A DNA stretch of 64,000 nucleotides from Dugong dugon. Lineage: Eukaryota > Chordata > Mammalia > Sirenia > Dugongidae. The translations under genes and the position numbers were made by a program. The first letter of the stretch is position 1. The number at the start of each line of letters is the position of its first letter. Below, in pieces: positions 1 to 11,612 of the stretch. The stretch is from contig CM057468.1 of assembly GCA_030035585.1 (NCBI GenBank), forward strand, positions 59,764,145 to 59,828,144, read 5' to 3'. The notes beneath the pieces were generated by a model, which did no database searches, was not told where the DNA came from, and was given only the letters and a program-made list of their open reading frames with translations.

Positions 1-1370
1 AATATTTTCCCCATAGAATCCTTCACTATTACAACTCGAGGCTTGAAATTTTTCTTCAGTTCTTTCAGCATGAGAAATAATGAGCATGTTCTTCCCTTTT
101 GGTTTTCTATCTCCAGCTCTTTGTACATGTCATTATAATACTTTATTTTGTCTTCTAGAGCCGTGCTTTGAAATCTTCTGTTCATTTCTTTTACTTCATC
201 ATTTCTTCCTTTTGCTTTAGTTACTCGACGTTCAAGAACAAGTTTCAGAGTTTCTTCTGACATCCAGTTTTGTCTTTTTTTTCTTTCCTGTCTTTTTAAT
301 GACCTCTTGCTTTCTTCATGTATGATGTCCATGACGTCATTCCACAACTCGTCTAGTCTTCGGTCGTTAGTGTTCAAAGCGTTAAATCTATTCTTGAGAT
401 GGTCTCTAAGTTCAGGTAGGATATACTCAAGGTCGTACTTTGGCTTTCGTGGACTTGTTCTAATTCTCTTCAGTTTCAAATTGAACTTGCATATGAGCAA
501 TTGATGATCTGTTGTGTTCTGCAGTCAGCCCCTGGCCTTGTTCTGACTGATGATACTGAGCTTTTCCATCTTCTCTTTCCAGAAACATAGTCGATTTGAT
601 TCCTGTGTATTCCATCTGGCAAGGTCCATGTGTATAATTGCCATTTATTTTGGTGAAAAAAGGTATTTGCAATGAAGAAGTTCTTGGTCTTGCAAAATTC
701 TATTATGTGATCTCCGGCATCGTTTCTATCACCAAGGCCATGTTTTCCAATTACCGATCCTTCTTCTTTGTTTCCAGCTTCCGCATTCCAATCACCTGTA
801 ATTATCAATACAACCTGATTGCATGGTCAATCAATGTCAGCCTGCAGAAGCTGGTAAAAATCTTCAATTTCTTCATCTTTGGCCTTAGTGGTTGGTGCAT
901 AAATTTGAATAATAGTCATTAACTGGTCTCCCTTGTAGGCATATGGATATTATCCTATCACTGACAGCATTGTACTTCAGGATAGATCTTGAAATGTTCT
1001 TTTTGACGATGAATGCAAAGCCATTCCTCTTCAAGTTATTGTTCCCGGCATAGTAGACCATACAATTGTCTGATTCAAAATGGCCAATACCAGTCCATTT
1101 CAGCTCACTAATGCCTAGGATATTGATGTTTATGCATTCCATTTCATTTTTGATGATTTCCAATTTTCCTGGATATATACTTCTTACATTCCAGCTTCCA
1201 ATTATTAATGGATGTTTGCAGCTGTTTCTTCTCTTGTTGAGTTGTGCCACATCAGTAAATGAAGGTCCCAAAAGCTTGACTCCATCCGCGTCATTCAGGT
1301 GGACTCTACTTTGAGGAGGCAGCTCTTCCCCAGTCGTCTTTTGAGTGCCTTCCAACCTGGGGGTGCTCAT
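1..1370 (-). pseudogene. RTE endonuclease/linker ORF, decayed
   Basis: Two open stretches on the minus strand (1370-885 and 808-476) translate to consecutive parts of an RTE endonuclease. The first has GSWNVRS near residue 58 and GISELKWTG near residue 87, the latter holding the metal-binding glutamate. The second begins ITGDWNAEAG (catalytic Asp/Asn) and continues with LYTWTLPDG and NQIDYV. The conserved Asp-His motif that should follow is only in another frame (around 500), so a frame shift separates it. Below 470 the linker helix region continues in that third frame. Known role: nicks target DNA to prime reverse transcription. The copy cannot encode a full protein. Confidence 0.8.
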
Positions 1371-1608
1371 CTTCCAGCACTATATCAGACAACATTCCAC
1401 TGCTATTCATAAGGTTTTCTCTGACTAATTCTTTTTGGAAGTAGACTGCCAGGTCCTCTTTCCTAGTCTGTCTTAGTCTGGAAGCTCAGCTGAAACTTGT
1501 CTACCGTGGGTGACCCTGCTGGTATCTGAATACCAGTGGCATAGCTTCCAGCATCACAGCAACACACCATCCCCCACAGAACAACAAACTGACAGACACG
1601 TAGGGGTT
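1..1608 (-). mobile_element. BovB/RTE LINE, 5' portion, antisense
   Basis: The minus strand carries the 5' end and first part of an RTE-clade LINE. Its leader (about 1375-1608) holds the RTE-type stretch with a mirrored 'GGTATTCAGATACC' motif near 1530-1550, followed by an apurinic-type endonuclease and the linker towards the reverse transcriptase, which lies beyond the left edge. RTE elements of this kind are known in elephants and other afrotherians and are thought to have entered mammals horizontally. The copy is broken by frame shifts. The right boundary is placed where older L1 sequence begins. Confidence 0.85.
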
Positions 1609-2200
1609 TATATCTATAGGTTTGCATTATCTGGATATTTCATATAAAGAGAATCATACAATAAGTAGTCTCTGTCTTGTGTCTGGCTTTTTTCACTTAA
1701 TATAATATTTCAGAAGTCCATCCATGATGTAGCATGTGTCAACAGTTCATTACTTTTTATTACAGAATAGTATTTCATTGTATGGATATGCCGCATTTGG
1801 TCTATCCATTCACCAGCTGATGGAATTTTTTTTAGGTTTTAGCTATTATGAATAATGTTGTTATTAAAATGTCTCTGTGTGGACACATGTTTTCAGTTCT
1901 CTTCAGTGGATATTTAGGAATGAAATTTCTGGATCATATGGTAGTTTTATGTTTAGCTTTTTCAGTAACTGCCAAATTGTTCTGCAAAGTGTTCTGCAAA
2001 ATTGTTCTGCAAATTGTTCTGCAAAAAAAAAAAAAAAATTTATTCCCACTAGCCATGTGTGATGATTCTCTCTTCTCCACACCCTTGTCAACATTTGTTG
2101 TCTGTCTTACTGATTATAGTCATTCTGGTGGGTGTGAAATGCTGTCTAACTTTGGCTTTAAATTGCATTTCCCAGGAGCTGAGGACCAAGAGGTGGGAGA
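1609..2200 (-). mobile_element. Old L1 fragment, ORF2 end, antisense
   Basis: The plus strand reads as the complement of an ancient L1 ORF2 C-terminus: minus-strand translation near 1903-2094 gives IWQLLKKLNIKLPYDPEISF, the usual WKTVWRFLKKL...YDPAIPLLGIYP region. It is AT-rich, heavily diverged and contains a local tandem expansion. Confidence 0.75.
1978..2025. repeat. Four tandem TGTTCTGCAAA units
   Basis: TGTTCTGCAAA occurs at 1978, 1990, 2003 and 2015, each 12-13 bases apart, then runs into an A tract of about 16. The ancestral L1 sequence has one such unit, so this is a local expansion inside the old L1. Confidence 0.9.
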
Positions 2201-2540
2201 AGACAAACGGCATTGCTGTTACTAAGGTTCAGTAGTAGTTTTTCCTGAATTAATGCCCTTCAGATTGTTGTAAGCATTTAGATAATTTCCAGAATTCCAA
2301 AAAAGTTGATTTTGCTAATTTTGCCACTATTTTCATTGCTTCTGTGGAAGAGCAGTTATATGGAAATAATCACTTCATGATTCTGCAAATCCTACCTCTA
2401 ACCTAAAATATTCTTGTGATGGGCTTTTTTTGTTGTTGTTGTTGACATTATTTCAATTTATAAAATCTACTTTTGTTCAGAGATTTGTTCATTCTACCTC
2501 TTTATTTTCTCTTTTATTACTCAATTTCTTTCTTTTTCCT
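2201..2540. other. AT-rich spacer, possibly L1-derived
   Basis: No gene is seen. The stretch with CCAGAATTCCAAAAAAGTTGATT resembles L1-associated 3' sequence, but I cannot place it firmly. It ends in a pyrimidine-rich run next to the L1 tail. Confidence 0.4.
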
Positions 2541-3838
2541 TTTTTGAACATTTTATTGTGGTTTTGGTGAAAGTTTTACAGAGCAAATTAGTCTCCCATT
2601 CAACAATTTATACACATTTTGTTTCATGACATTAGTTGCAATCCCCTCACTGTGACAGCACTCTACTCACTTCATTCCTGGGTTCCTGGTTTCCATTTGC
2701 CCATCTTTTCTGCCCCTCCCTGCCTTCTGAACTTTGTTTTTGGGCAAATACTTCCATTTTGGTCTCTTATGGTTGGTTGTTCTGAGGAGCATTTTCTTCG
2801 TGGGTGTTAATGTTCTCTTCATAGACCTCTCTATTGTTTGGCTGATTTTGTTTGGCTAAAAGGTGATCTCTGGGAGTGACTTCAGTTCCAAGATGGAGGG
2901 TATCTAAGGGCCATAGTCTTGGGGATTCTTCTAGTCTCTCAGACCAGTAAGTCTGATCTTTTTTATGAATTTGAGTTTTGTTCTACATTTTTATTTCGCT
3001 CTAACTGGACCTTCTGTTGTGATCCTGGTCAGAGCAGTCAGTAGTGGTAGACAGGCACCATCTAGTTCTTCTGGTCTAAGGCTAGTGGAGGCTGTGGTTC
3101 ATGTGGGCCATTAGTCCCTTGGACTAATTTTTTGAGTCTTTGATTTTCTTCACTCTTTTTTGTTCCGAATGGGAAGAGACCAATAGTTGTGTCTTAGAGG
3201 GACGCTTACAAGCTTTTAAGAACCCAGTCACTACTCAACAAAGTAGGATGTAGAATATTGTCCTTATGGACTATATTATGCTGATTGACTTAGATGTCTC
3301 CCAAAACTATGGTTCTAAGCCCTTAAGTTCAGTGACTCAGTCTCTCAAAGTGTTTGGTTATGGCTAAGGAGTTTTCATAACTTTGCCCCATGTGCACTCT
3401 ACTATATACACAGATATCTTACAGCACATACAAATACATATGGAGAGATATCCTCACTCAAACCTATATATGCTCATGGTGTACTCCCATATGCCATTCC
3501 ACACCTGTTCAGCTTGCATATCTACCTATGTATCCACTTATAAATTATTGTTTGTTATTACTGTTATTGCAGGATTGTGTATGTAATAGTATTTACTGCT
3601 GTTGCCTTTTACTCTTGCGTACCTTCTAGTGTCTTCCTTTGCCTTGGTCATGTTGTGCAGACAGCCCACTTATTGTGTATTGCCTTTCCCTTGACCCAAG
3701 TTAATACGTGTCTACTATCTAGCTAGTGATTCCTCCCTTCTTCCATCCCTGGTAATCACCAAAAAATGTTTCTTTCTATGTGTAAACATTTTCTTTACTT
3801 TGTACAATAGCAGTCTCATACAAATATTTATCCTTTTG
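2541..3838 (-). other. L1 3' UTR, about 1.3 kb
   Basis: This is non-coding sequence between the end of ORF2 and the A-rich tail. The last 350 bases (2541-2895) align with 57015-57365. There is an AATAAA signal close to the tail. The open frames inside show no L1 protein similarity. Confidence 0.7.
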
Positions 3839-6800
3839 TTATTGCCTTATTTCACTCATCATAATGTCCTCCAGGTTCATCCATGTTGTGAGACGTTTCA
3901 CGGCATCATTGTTACTCTTTAAAGTTGAGTAGTATTCTGTTGTGTGTATGTACCATAGTTTGTGTTTCATCCATTGATGGGCACTTAGGTTGTTTCCATC
4001 TTTCTGTATTCTGAATAAGCTGTGATAAACATGGGTGTGCATATATCTATTCCTGTCATGACTCTTATTCCTCTAGGATATATACCTAGTAGTGGGATTG
4101 GTGGATTATATAGTATCTCTATTTCTAACTTTTTAAGAAAGTGCCATACTGTTTTCCACAGTGGTTGGACCATTTTATAATCCAACCAGAAGTGTACGAG
4201 ACAGCCAATCTCCCCACACTCTCTCACCAGCATTTGTTGTTTTCTGCTTTTTGATCATTGCCATTTTTCCTGGGGTGAGATGATACCTCGTTTTTGTTTT
4301 GAATTTGCATCTCTCTAATGGCTAACAATCACAAGGATCTCTTCATGTATTTGTTGGCTGTCTGAATGTGTTCTTTGTGAAGTGTCTGTTCATGTCCTTA
4401 CCCATTTTTTAATTGGATTTTTTGTCTTTTTATTGTTGAGGTGTCAAAGTTTTCTATAAATTTTAGAGATTACTCCCCTATCAGATGTGTTGTTGCCAGA
4501 AATTTTTCACAGTCTGTAGGTTCTTTTTTAACTCTTTTGGAGAAGTATTTAATTTTTAGGAGGTCCCAGTTGTCTACTTTATCTTCTGCTGCTTGTGCAT
4601 TTTTAGTTATGTTTAATACTCTGTTTATGCCATAAATTAGGGCCCCTAGGTTTGTTCTATTTTTTTCTTCCATGATCTTTATACTTTTAGGTTTTATGTT
4701 TAGGTCTTTGATGCATCTTGAGTTAGTTTTTGTATATGGTGTGATGTATGGGTTCTGTTTCATTTTTCTGCAAATGGATATCCAGTTTTACCAGTACTGT
4801 TTGTTAAACAGACCCTTTCTTCCCCCATTTAATGGATTTTGGCCCTTTGTCAAAGATCAGCTGTCCATAGGTGGATGAGTTTACTTCTGGGTTCTCAATT
4901 CTGTTCCATTAGTCTGTGTATCTGTCATTGTACCTGTACCAGGCTGTTTTGACTACCATGGCTGTACAGTAAGTTCCGAGTTCAGGAAGTGTGAGGCCTC
5001 CTACTTTGTTCCTCTTCTCCAGTGCTTTGTTTATCTGGGATCTCTTTCCTTTCTGTATAAAGTTGGTGATTAGTTTTCCCATCTCTTTAAAGAATGTTAA
5101 TGGAATCTAGATCAGGATTGCATTACATCTACAGATCGCTTTGGGTAGTATTGACATTTCCACAGTGTTAGATCTTCCTATCTGTGAGCATAGTATGTTC
5201 TTCCATCTTTGTAGGTCTCTTTTGGTTTCTTGCAGTAGTGTTTTGTAGTTTCCTTTGTATAAGTTTTTCACATCCTTAGATAGGTTTATTCCTAAGTATT
5301 TTATCTTTTAGGGGGTGTTATGGATTGAATTGTGTCCCCCCAAAATATCTCATCAACTTAGCTAGGTCATGATTCCCAGTATTGTATGATTGTCCACCAT
5401 TTTGTCATCTGATGTGTTTTCCTATGTGTTGTAAATCCTAACTCTGTATGTTGATGAGATGGATTGGCAGCAGTTATATTGATGAGATCTACAATATTAG
5501 ATAGTGTCTTAAGGCAATCTCTTTTGAGATATAAAAGAGAGAAGTGAGCAGAGAGACATGGGGACTTCATACCACCAAGAAAGCAGCACTGGGAGCAGAT
5601 CATGTCCTTTGGACCTGGGGTGCCTGTGCCTGAGAAGCTCCTCGACCAGGGGAATATTGATGACAAGGACTTTCCTCTAGAGCTGACAGAGAGAAAGCCT
5701 TCCCCTGGAGCTGACACCCTGAATTTGGACTTGTAGCACACTAGACTGTGAAAGAATAAATTTCTCTTTGTTAAAGCCATCCACTTGTGGTATTTCTGTT
5801 ATAGCAGCACTAGATTACTAAGACAGGGGGCTATTTGTAAATGGTATGGTTTTCCTGATTTCCTTTACAGAGTTCTCTTTGCTAGTGTAGAAGAATCCAA
5901 CTGATTTTTGTATGTTGATCTTGTACCCTGCCACTTTGCTGAATCCTTCTATTAGTTCCAGTAGCTGTCTTGTAGAATCTCTGGAATCTTCTGTGTATAG
6001 GATCATATCATCCTCAAATAGGGATAATTTTATTTCTTCCTTACCAATTTGGATGCTTTTATTTTCCTTTATTACCCGATTGCTCTGGTTAGGACTTCCA
6101 GCACAATATTGAATAAGAGTGGTGATAAAGAGCATCCTTGTCTGGTTCCCATTCTCAAGAGGAATGCTTTCAGTCACTCTTCATTGAGAATAATGTTGGC
6201 TGTTGGATTTGTATATATGCCTTTAATTATGTTGAGGAATTTCCCTTCTATTCCTATATTACTGAGAGGAATGGGTGTTGGATTTTATCAGATGCCTCTT
6301 CTACATTGATTGATATGATCATGTCATCTTTTCCTTTGATTTATTTATGTGGTGGATTATGTTGGTTGATTTTTTAATGTCAAACTATACTTGCATGACT
6401 GGTATGAATCCCACTTGATCATGATGTATTCTTTTTTTGATATGCTTTTGGATTTTTTTGCCTAGGATATTGTTGAGAATTTTTTGCATGTATATTCATG
6501 GGGGATATTGGTATATGTATATATATATTAGTGGTGTCTTTGCCTGGCTTTGGCATCAGGGTTATGCTTGCTTCATATAATGAATTCGGGACTATTTCAT
6601 CCTTTTCTATGTTCTGGAATAGTTTGAGTAGGATTGGTGTCCCCTCTTCTCTGAATGTTTGGTGTAATTCTCCAGTGAAGGCGTCTGGGCCAGGACGTTT
6701 TTTTTGGTTGGGAGTTTTTTCATGACCTCTTTAATTTCTTCTGTTGTTATGTGACTCTTCAAATTTTCTACCTCAGTTTGTGTTAGTTTAGGTAGGTAGT

Positions 6801-8066
6801 ATGTTTCTAGAAATTTGTCCATTTCTGCTAGGTTTTCAAATTTGTTGTGGTACAGTTCTTCATAGTATTCTGTTATTATTTTTATTTCACTTGATTCTGT
6901 TGTAGCATTACTCATCTCATTTTTCATTATGTCATTTGCATCCTCTTTTCCTTTGTCAATTTGCCACAGGGTTGTCGATTTTATTAATCCTTTCAAATAA
7001 GCAACTTCTAGTCTTGTTGATTCTTTCTATTGTTTTTCTGTTTAATTTATTTCTGCTCTAATCTTTATTATTTCCTTTCTTCTGGTGACTGTGGGCTTTT
7101 TTTGCTGCTCTTTTCCTATTTGTTGGAGTTGTAGATTAAGGTGTTGATTTTAGATCTTTCTTCTTTTTTGATGTGTGCTTCTGTTGCTATAAATTTACCT
7201 CTGAGCACTGCTCTCGCTCTGTCCCAAAGGTTTTGCTACGTTGTGTTTTCATTCTCACTTGATTTTCGGAGTTGTTTTATTTCATTTTCTATTTCTTCTA
7301 TTACCCAGTGGTTTTTAAGCAGGATGTTTTTCAGTTTCCATGTATTTGATTTTTTTTTTTCCTGTTTACTGATTTCTAATTTTATAATGCTGTGATCTAA
7401 AAATATGTTTTGTATTATTTCAATGTTTTTTAATTTGTTGAGGCTTGTTTTGTGGCCTAATGCATGGTTTATTCTGGAGAATGATCCACGTGTGCTGGGA
7501 AAGAATGTGTAATGTGCTGTTGTTGGGTGGAGTGTTCTGTATATGTCTATGAGATCAAGTTGGTTGATTGTGTTATTTTGATCAGTGTCTTTGTTGCATT
7601 TCTTTCTAGTTGGTCTGTCCTTCATCAAAAGTAGTGTGTTAAAGTCTCTTACTATTATTGTGGAGTTGTCTATTTCTTTTTTAAATTCTTTTAAAGTTTG
7701 TTTTATGTATTTTTAAGTTCTTTCATTGGGTGCGTAGATATTTACTATGGTAACGTCCTCTTGTTGGATTGACCCTTTAATCATATAGTGCCCTTTCTTG
7801 TCTTTTATGCTGGTTTTTGCCTTAAAGTTACTTTTATCAGAGATTATTAATATTGCCACATATGTTCTTTTTTGGTTGCCATTTGCTTGATATATTTTTC
7901 CATCCTTTGATTTTTAGCTTATTTTTATCTTTGTGTCTAAGGCGTGTCTCTTATAGGCAGCATATTGATGAGTTTTCTTATCCATGACTCTCTGTTTCTT
8001 GACTGCTGCATTTAATACATTTACATTCAGTATAATTATCAATAAGTATGAAGTTGCTACTGTCAT
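3839..8066 (-). pseudogene. L1 ORF2 (endonuclease and reverse transcriptase), broken
   Basis: The start is probably the ATG complementary to 8064-8066. Domains run in order. The endonuclease has LKIKGWKNI (about 7900), RDFNTLL (about 7640; the family has GDFN), MDLIDIYRTLHP-like and SRINHALGH (about 7460; the family has IDH). The reverse transcriptase has a GTRQGC-type block near 6140 and LFEDDMILY near 6015, where the family has FADD. The C-terminal segment has MVQPLWKTVWHFLKKL (about 4160) and WMNLEDIMMSE (about 3860). Many stops and frame shifts plus the LTR at 5316-5825 interrupt it. Several catalytic-motif residues are substituted, so it is inactive. Family role: nicks the target and copies L1 RNA in cis. 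Confidence 0.9.
5316..5825 (+). mobile_element. MaLR-type solo LTR inside L1
   Basis: A 510-bp element starts TGTTATGGATTGAATTGTG and ends CTAAGACA, flanked by a perfect 5-bp duplication GGGGG (5311-5315 and 5826-5830). L1 ORF2 continues on both sides. An AATAAA lies in GAAAGAATAAATTTCTC near the 3' end, as in MLT1-like LTRs. It is the same family as the copies at 43752 and 49173. No internal retroviral region is present, so it is a solo LTR left by recombination. Confidence 0.9.
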
Positions 8067-8440
8067 TTTGTTGGGTTTTTTTTTTTTGTGGTGTTGATGA
8101 TTTCTTTGTTTTGTATATTTTTCTGTGCTGAGTTCTTTTTGTTTATGGATTTTCTTTTCATTTCCTTCATTGCTATTGATTTTGTGTTTACTGAGTCTTT
8201 ATGATTTTCTTCTTTTTTTATTTTGGTGAGAAGGTTTATCAATTTTCTTTGTGGATACCCTGAAATTTACTTTTATCTTATTAAGTTTAAAACAGTTTGT
8301 TCTATCTTGCTATTACCTTGACTTCCTCTTCATATGGAAGTTTTGTAACTACACCATTTACTTCTTCTTTTTGTTTTGAAGTTGTTGTCATTTACAGAAT
8401 AATGTCTCTGGTTTCCTACTTTCAGTCTTGTAGCTTTATG

Positions 8441-9515
8441 TTATTTTTGAAAGTTCTTTATCTGGGCAATGTTGTCATGTGTCTTAATCTGTTTTTTGTC
8501 TAACATTGTTGGTTCTTTGTCTGAAGGACTCTCTTTAAGTATTTCTTGTAAGGGTGTTCTGCTTTTTATGAATTCCCTTAATTTCTGTTTATCTGGAAAT
8601 GTCCTAATTTCACCATCGTATTTGAGAGACAACTTTGCTGGATATATAATTCTTGGTTGCCATTTTTTTTTCTTTCAGGGTTTTATATATGTCATCCCAT
8701 TGACTTCTTACCTGCATTGTTTCTGCAAGAAATCAGAGCTTAGTCTTGTTGGTTTCCCTTTGTAGGTAACTTTTCATTTTTCCCGAGCTACTCTCAGCAT
8801 TCTTTGTCTTTGGCTTTAGAAAGTTTGATTGTAATATGTCTTGGTGTTTTTCTTTTGGGGTCTATCCTATTTAGGGTTCGTTGAGCTTCTTGGATGGATA
8901 ACATCTCGTCTTTCATGATATTAGGGAAGTTTTCTGCCATTGAATCTTTGGAAATTTTGCCTGTGCTTTTTTCTTTTGGTCTCTTCCTGTTCTGGAATTC
9001 TGATCACACCTAAATTATTCCTGTTGATAGTGTCCCACATAATTCTTAGGCTTTCTTCAGTTTTCTTCATTTTTTTTTCCTGATTATTCCTCTGACAGAT
9101 TGGTATTAAGGGATTTGTCTTCTATTTTGCTGATTCCACCTTCTATAGTTTCAATTCTACTTTGTCCTTCTCATATGTTGTTTCTGAAATTTAGTTTTAA
9201 TCCTCTGGATTTCTAGTTGCTGTGTTTGTATGGTCTCTAATTGTTTATTTATTTTGTCATTTTACTCTTGTATTGTTTTCCTGAATTCTTCTAGAGTTTT
9301 GTCTGCCTATTCCTTGATTTTGTCTGTGTTTTCCTTGATCCCTTTCTTGATCTCTTGGAGGGCCCTATATATAAGTTTTTGAATTCCTTATCAGATAGTT
9401 CCATTACCATTTCTTCCTCAGGGAGGTTTCCTGGTTCTTTATTTTGGTCACTTACCAGAGCCATCTTGTCCTGCTTCTTTTGGTGATTTAATATTGTCTG
9501 TTGTTTCCCAGGCAT
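8441..9515 (-). pseudogene. L1 ORF1 RNA-binding protein, broken
   Basis: The N-terminus opens at 9515 with MPGKQQTILNHQ and a charged stretch ELSDKEFKN. The C-terminal domain is recognised near 8630 by DGEIRTFPDKQKLREF and the following PLQEILKE, the usual end of ORF1p. Between them the frame is shifted several times. The expected length of about 350 codons fits the span. Family role: trimeric RNA chaperone coating L1 RNA. The gap to ORF2 is about 370 bp, longer than the usual short spacer. Confidence 0.8.
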
Positions 9516-10934
9516 TAAGATATTATTATATTATATTTACTTATTGTGTTTTTATTTGCTGCATCCTGATTTTTTCTTATGTTTTGTTTTGATGTATCTG
9601 AGCAGGTGAGTTGGGCATACTACTTTGGTCAATAGTCTAGCCCCACTGGAGCACTCATCACCTGTCTTCAGGTGGCCAGGGTAGCTGCTGAGTGTGTGAG
9701 TGTGGGTATCTGTTTGCTGGTCTTGTAGGGCAACTAGGAGTAGGTTGGGTGGTATTAGCCACCATGGTGCAGGAATAGGCAGTGGCACTGGCCAAGTGGG
9801 TGGGTTGGCAGGTGTGCTTGGTGTGTCTGGTTAGTGCCAGTGTGGTTGCTGTCCTGCCAGATGGGGGTGAGTGGCAGGCAGGTGCATGCACTATCACACT
9901 GCCACTGCCTTTTGCATGGTGGGGGGAAGGATATGAGTGGAAGGCCAGTGTGTATGCAGTTGGACACTCGCCACCCCTCGCCAGGTGCCAGGGAAAGGGG
10001 CTAGTGGTGGGAAGGGGGAGGGGGAAGGAGTGAAGGGTAGATGCATGCAAGGTTGCACTGCTGCCACCGCTCATCAGGCCAGGTGGGACGCAGGCCACAG
10101 GTGTGTGTGTGTCCATACGTGTAGTTGCTGCCCATGCCAGGTTGGGGGGGAGGGGGTACAAGAGGCAGGCCAGTGTGTGTGCAGTCATGTTGCCTCCAAC
10201 TCTCATTGGGTGAGGGAGCAGCAAGTGGGTGTGTGTACAGTTTTGCTGCCACCACCTCTTACTGGATGGGAGAAGGTGGGAAGTAGCTCAGTTGTTTCAG
10301 AGGGCAGGAGAGGAAAGGTGTGCAGCTGATATGACGCCAGAGCAGCCTGCTGCCACTCAGTGGGGTCATTGTGCAAGGGGTGTGGCAGTTGGGGTGTGGG
10401 GGAGGGTGGCCATTGGGGCTGGGTTGGGGGAAGTAGAAAGGCTAGTACCTTGGTCCCCGGCAGCCAAGGCTGCAAGGGTGAGGGTTTGCACTACTAATCA
10501 CCAGGAGGGTGGAGGGAGGGGGAGTGTGCTCCTCTGGTCACTGGGAAAGGGTGCCTGGGCTCTTCGCATTGGCTGCAGCCGGTAATCAAGACTTTATTTC
10601 ACTCCGAGTATTCTGCACAGTTACTTTGTGTCCTATCGGGAATTCTGTGAAGTTGCCTTCTATGCTCCTCACCCATGATTGCTGCTGTCTTTGTCTCAAG
10701 ATGACCATGCTATGCTGGGCTGGCTGGCAGGGCACCTCAGCTCCGTTTCTTCTCATTCACTCTTTTCAGTCAGTTCTATCTTCCAGTCCATGTTAGATCT
10801 AGATCCATATCCTTTCATTTGGTGCTCAGTGTTCCAGGATTGTCCTCTGTACCTGTTTCGACTGGTTTCTTGGGTCTTTGCTGTAGAGGGACAGTGTGAT
10901 GTGTCTGACTATGCCACTATTTTGTCTGGAAGTC
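9516..10934 (-). promoter_or_regulatory. L1 5' UTR with GC-rich degenerate repeats
   Basis: This 1.4-kb leader is strikingly G-rich on the plus strand compared with its surroundings. From about 9877 to 10285 it is made of about six diverged units of roughly 60-95 bp. Each has a (T)GTGTGTGCAGT- or TGCATGCA-like start, a GCTGCCACC core and a G-rich end, starting near 9877, 9942, 10036, 10098, 10167 and 10225. L1 5' UTRs normally hold the internal promoter, and tandem monomers are known in some mammals. Promoter function here is inferred. Confidence 0.65.
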
Positions 10935-11090
10935 TACTATTTGATTTCTTAACACTTAAATTTTTCTCCATTTGAAATTTATTTTGATACAAGCTAGTCA
11001 ATTGTCAAACCACCATATGTTAAATAATACTTCCATTTCCCATATGATTGCCATTACTTTTTGTCATATGTATTTTTCAATTTATGTTTT
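10935..11090 (-). mobile_element. Old L1 fragment, antisense
   Basis: The sequence GAAATTTATTTTGATACAAG and the following TCAATTGTC...CCATATGTTAAATAATAC match the complement of an L1 ORF2 segment just upstream of the C-terminus. It may belong to the same old L1 as 1609-2200, which would make the young L1 an insertion into it. Confidence 0.5.
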
Positions 11091-11329
11091 ATTAAAATGA
11101 TAGTTATTTACAAATATTTGAAAAATGCAGAAAAGGTAAGAGGGGGAAAAACCATTGATATGCTACTCAGATACAACTGCCTGTGTATTATATTATTTTT
11201 CTATCTCTCCAGCTACTTTCGTTTTCTAAACTGTCCTCTGGGTGTAGTTTTTATATGATCAAACTGAACAATGAATATGGAGAAATCCAGAGATCACATT
11301 AAAAACCTTATAGCTAAATTTTAGGAAAA
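11091..11329. other. AT-rich DNA, nothing recognised
   Basis: No open frame, RNA gene or repeat can be supported here. Confidence 0.5.
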
Positions 11330-11595
11330 AGTAATGATCATGATAGTGATAATTGCAAACATTTACATAGTCTCTACTATGTGCCAGTTTCTGTCCTAAG
11401 TACTTTATATGCTTTATCTCATTTAATCTTCATATCAACTCTGAGGTAGGAACTATTATGATCCCCATTTTACAAATAAGGAAACTGAGGCATAGAGGGG
11501 TTAAATTACTTGTCAAAGTCACTCAGCTAGAAAACATTAGAGCTGGGATTCTGGCTCCAGGACCTTTACTGTTAAATCCTATTGTTATTCTTGCT
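11330..11595 (-). mobile_element. MIR SINE, near full length
   Basis: The plus strand holds the MIR complement: CCCCATTTTACAAATAAGG, AAACTGAGGCATAGAGG and GCTGGGATTCTGGCTCCAGG, in the expected order. It spans core and tRNA-derived parts. Confidence 0.9.
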
Positions 11596-11612
11596 TTACA
11601 TGTGTTAAACAA

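Larger units (their letters stand above)
2541..10934 (-). mobile_element. Near full-length lineage L1, antisense
   Basis: Read on the minus strand, this is a complete-looking LINE-1: 5' UTR (10934-9516), ORF1 (9515-8441), spacer, ORF2 (8066-3839) and a long 3' UTR ending in AATAAA (complement of 2552-2557) and an A-rich tail. The first bases (GACTTCCAGACAAAATAG) resemble the usual GACTTCCAAGATGGCGG start of mammalian L1. Removing the 510-bp LTR at 5316 leaves about 7.9 kb, long for an L1. Both ORFs are broken, so it is immobile. A homologous 3' tail recurs at 57015-57365, confirming a family-specific 3' UTR. Flanks resemble each other weakly (TACT...TTTCTT), a possible degenerate target duplication. 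Confidence 0.9.

Noticed and set aside
9658-10585. Several overlapping 80-190-codon frames on both strands
   Set aside because: They lie in the GC-rich L1 5' UTR, where few stop codons occur by chance; all frames are open to a similar extent and none shows a domain.
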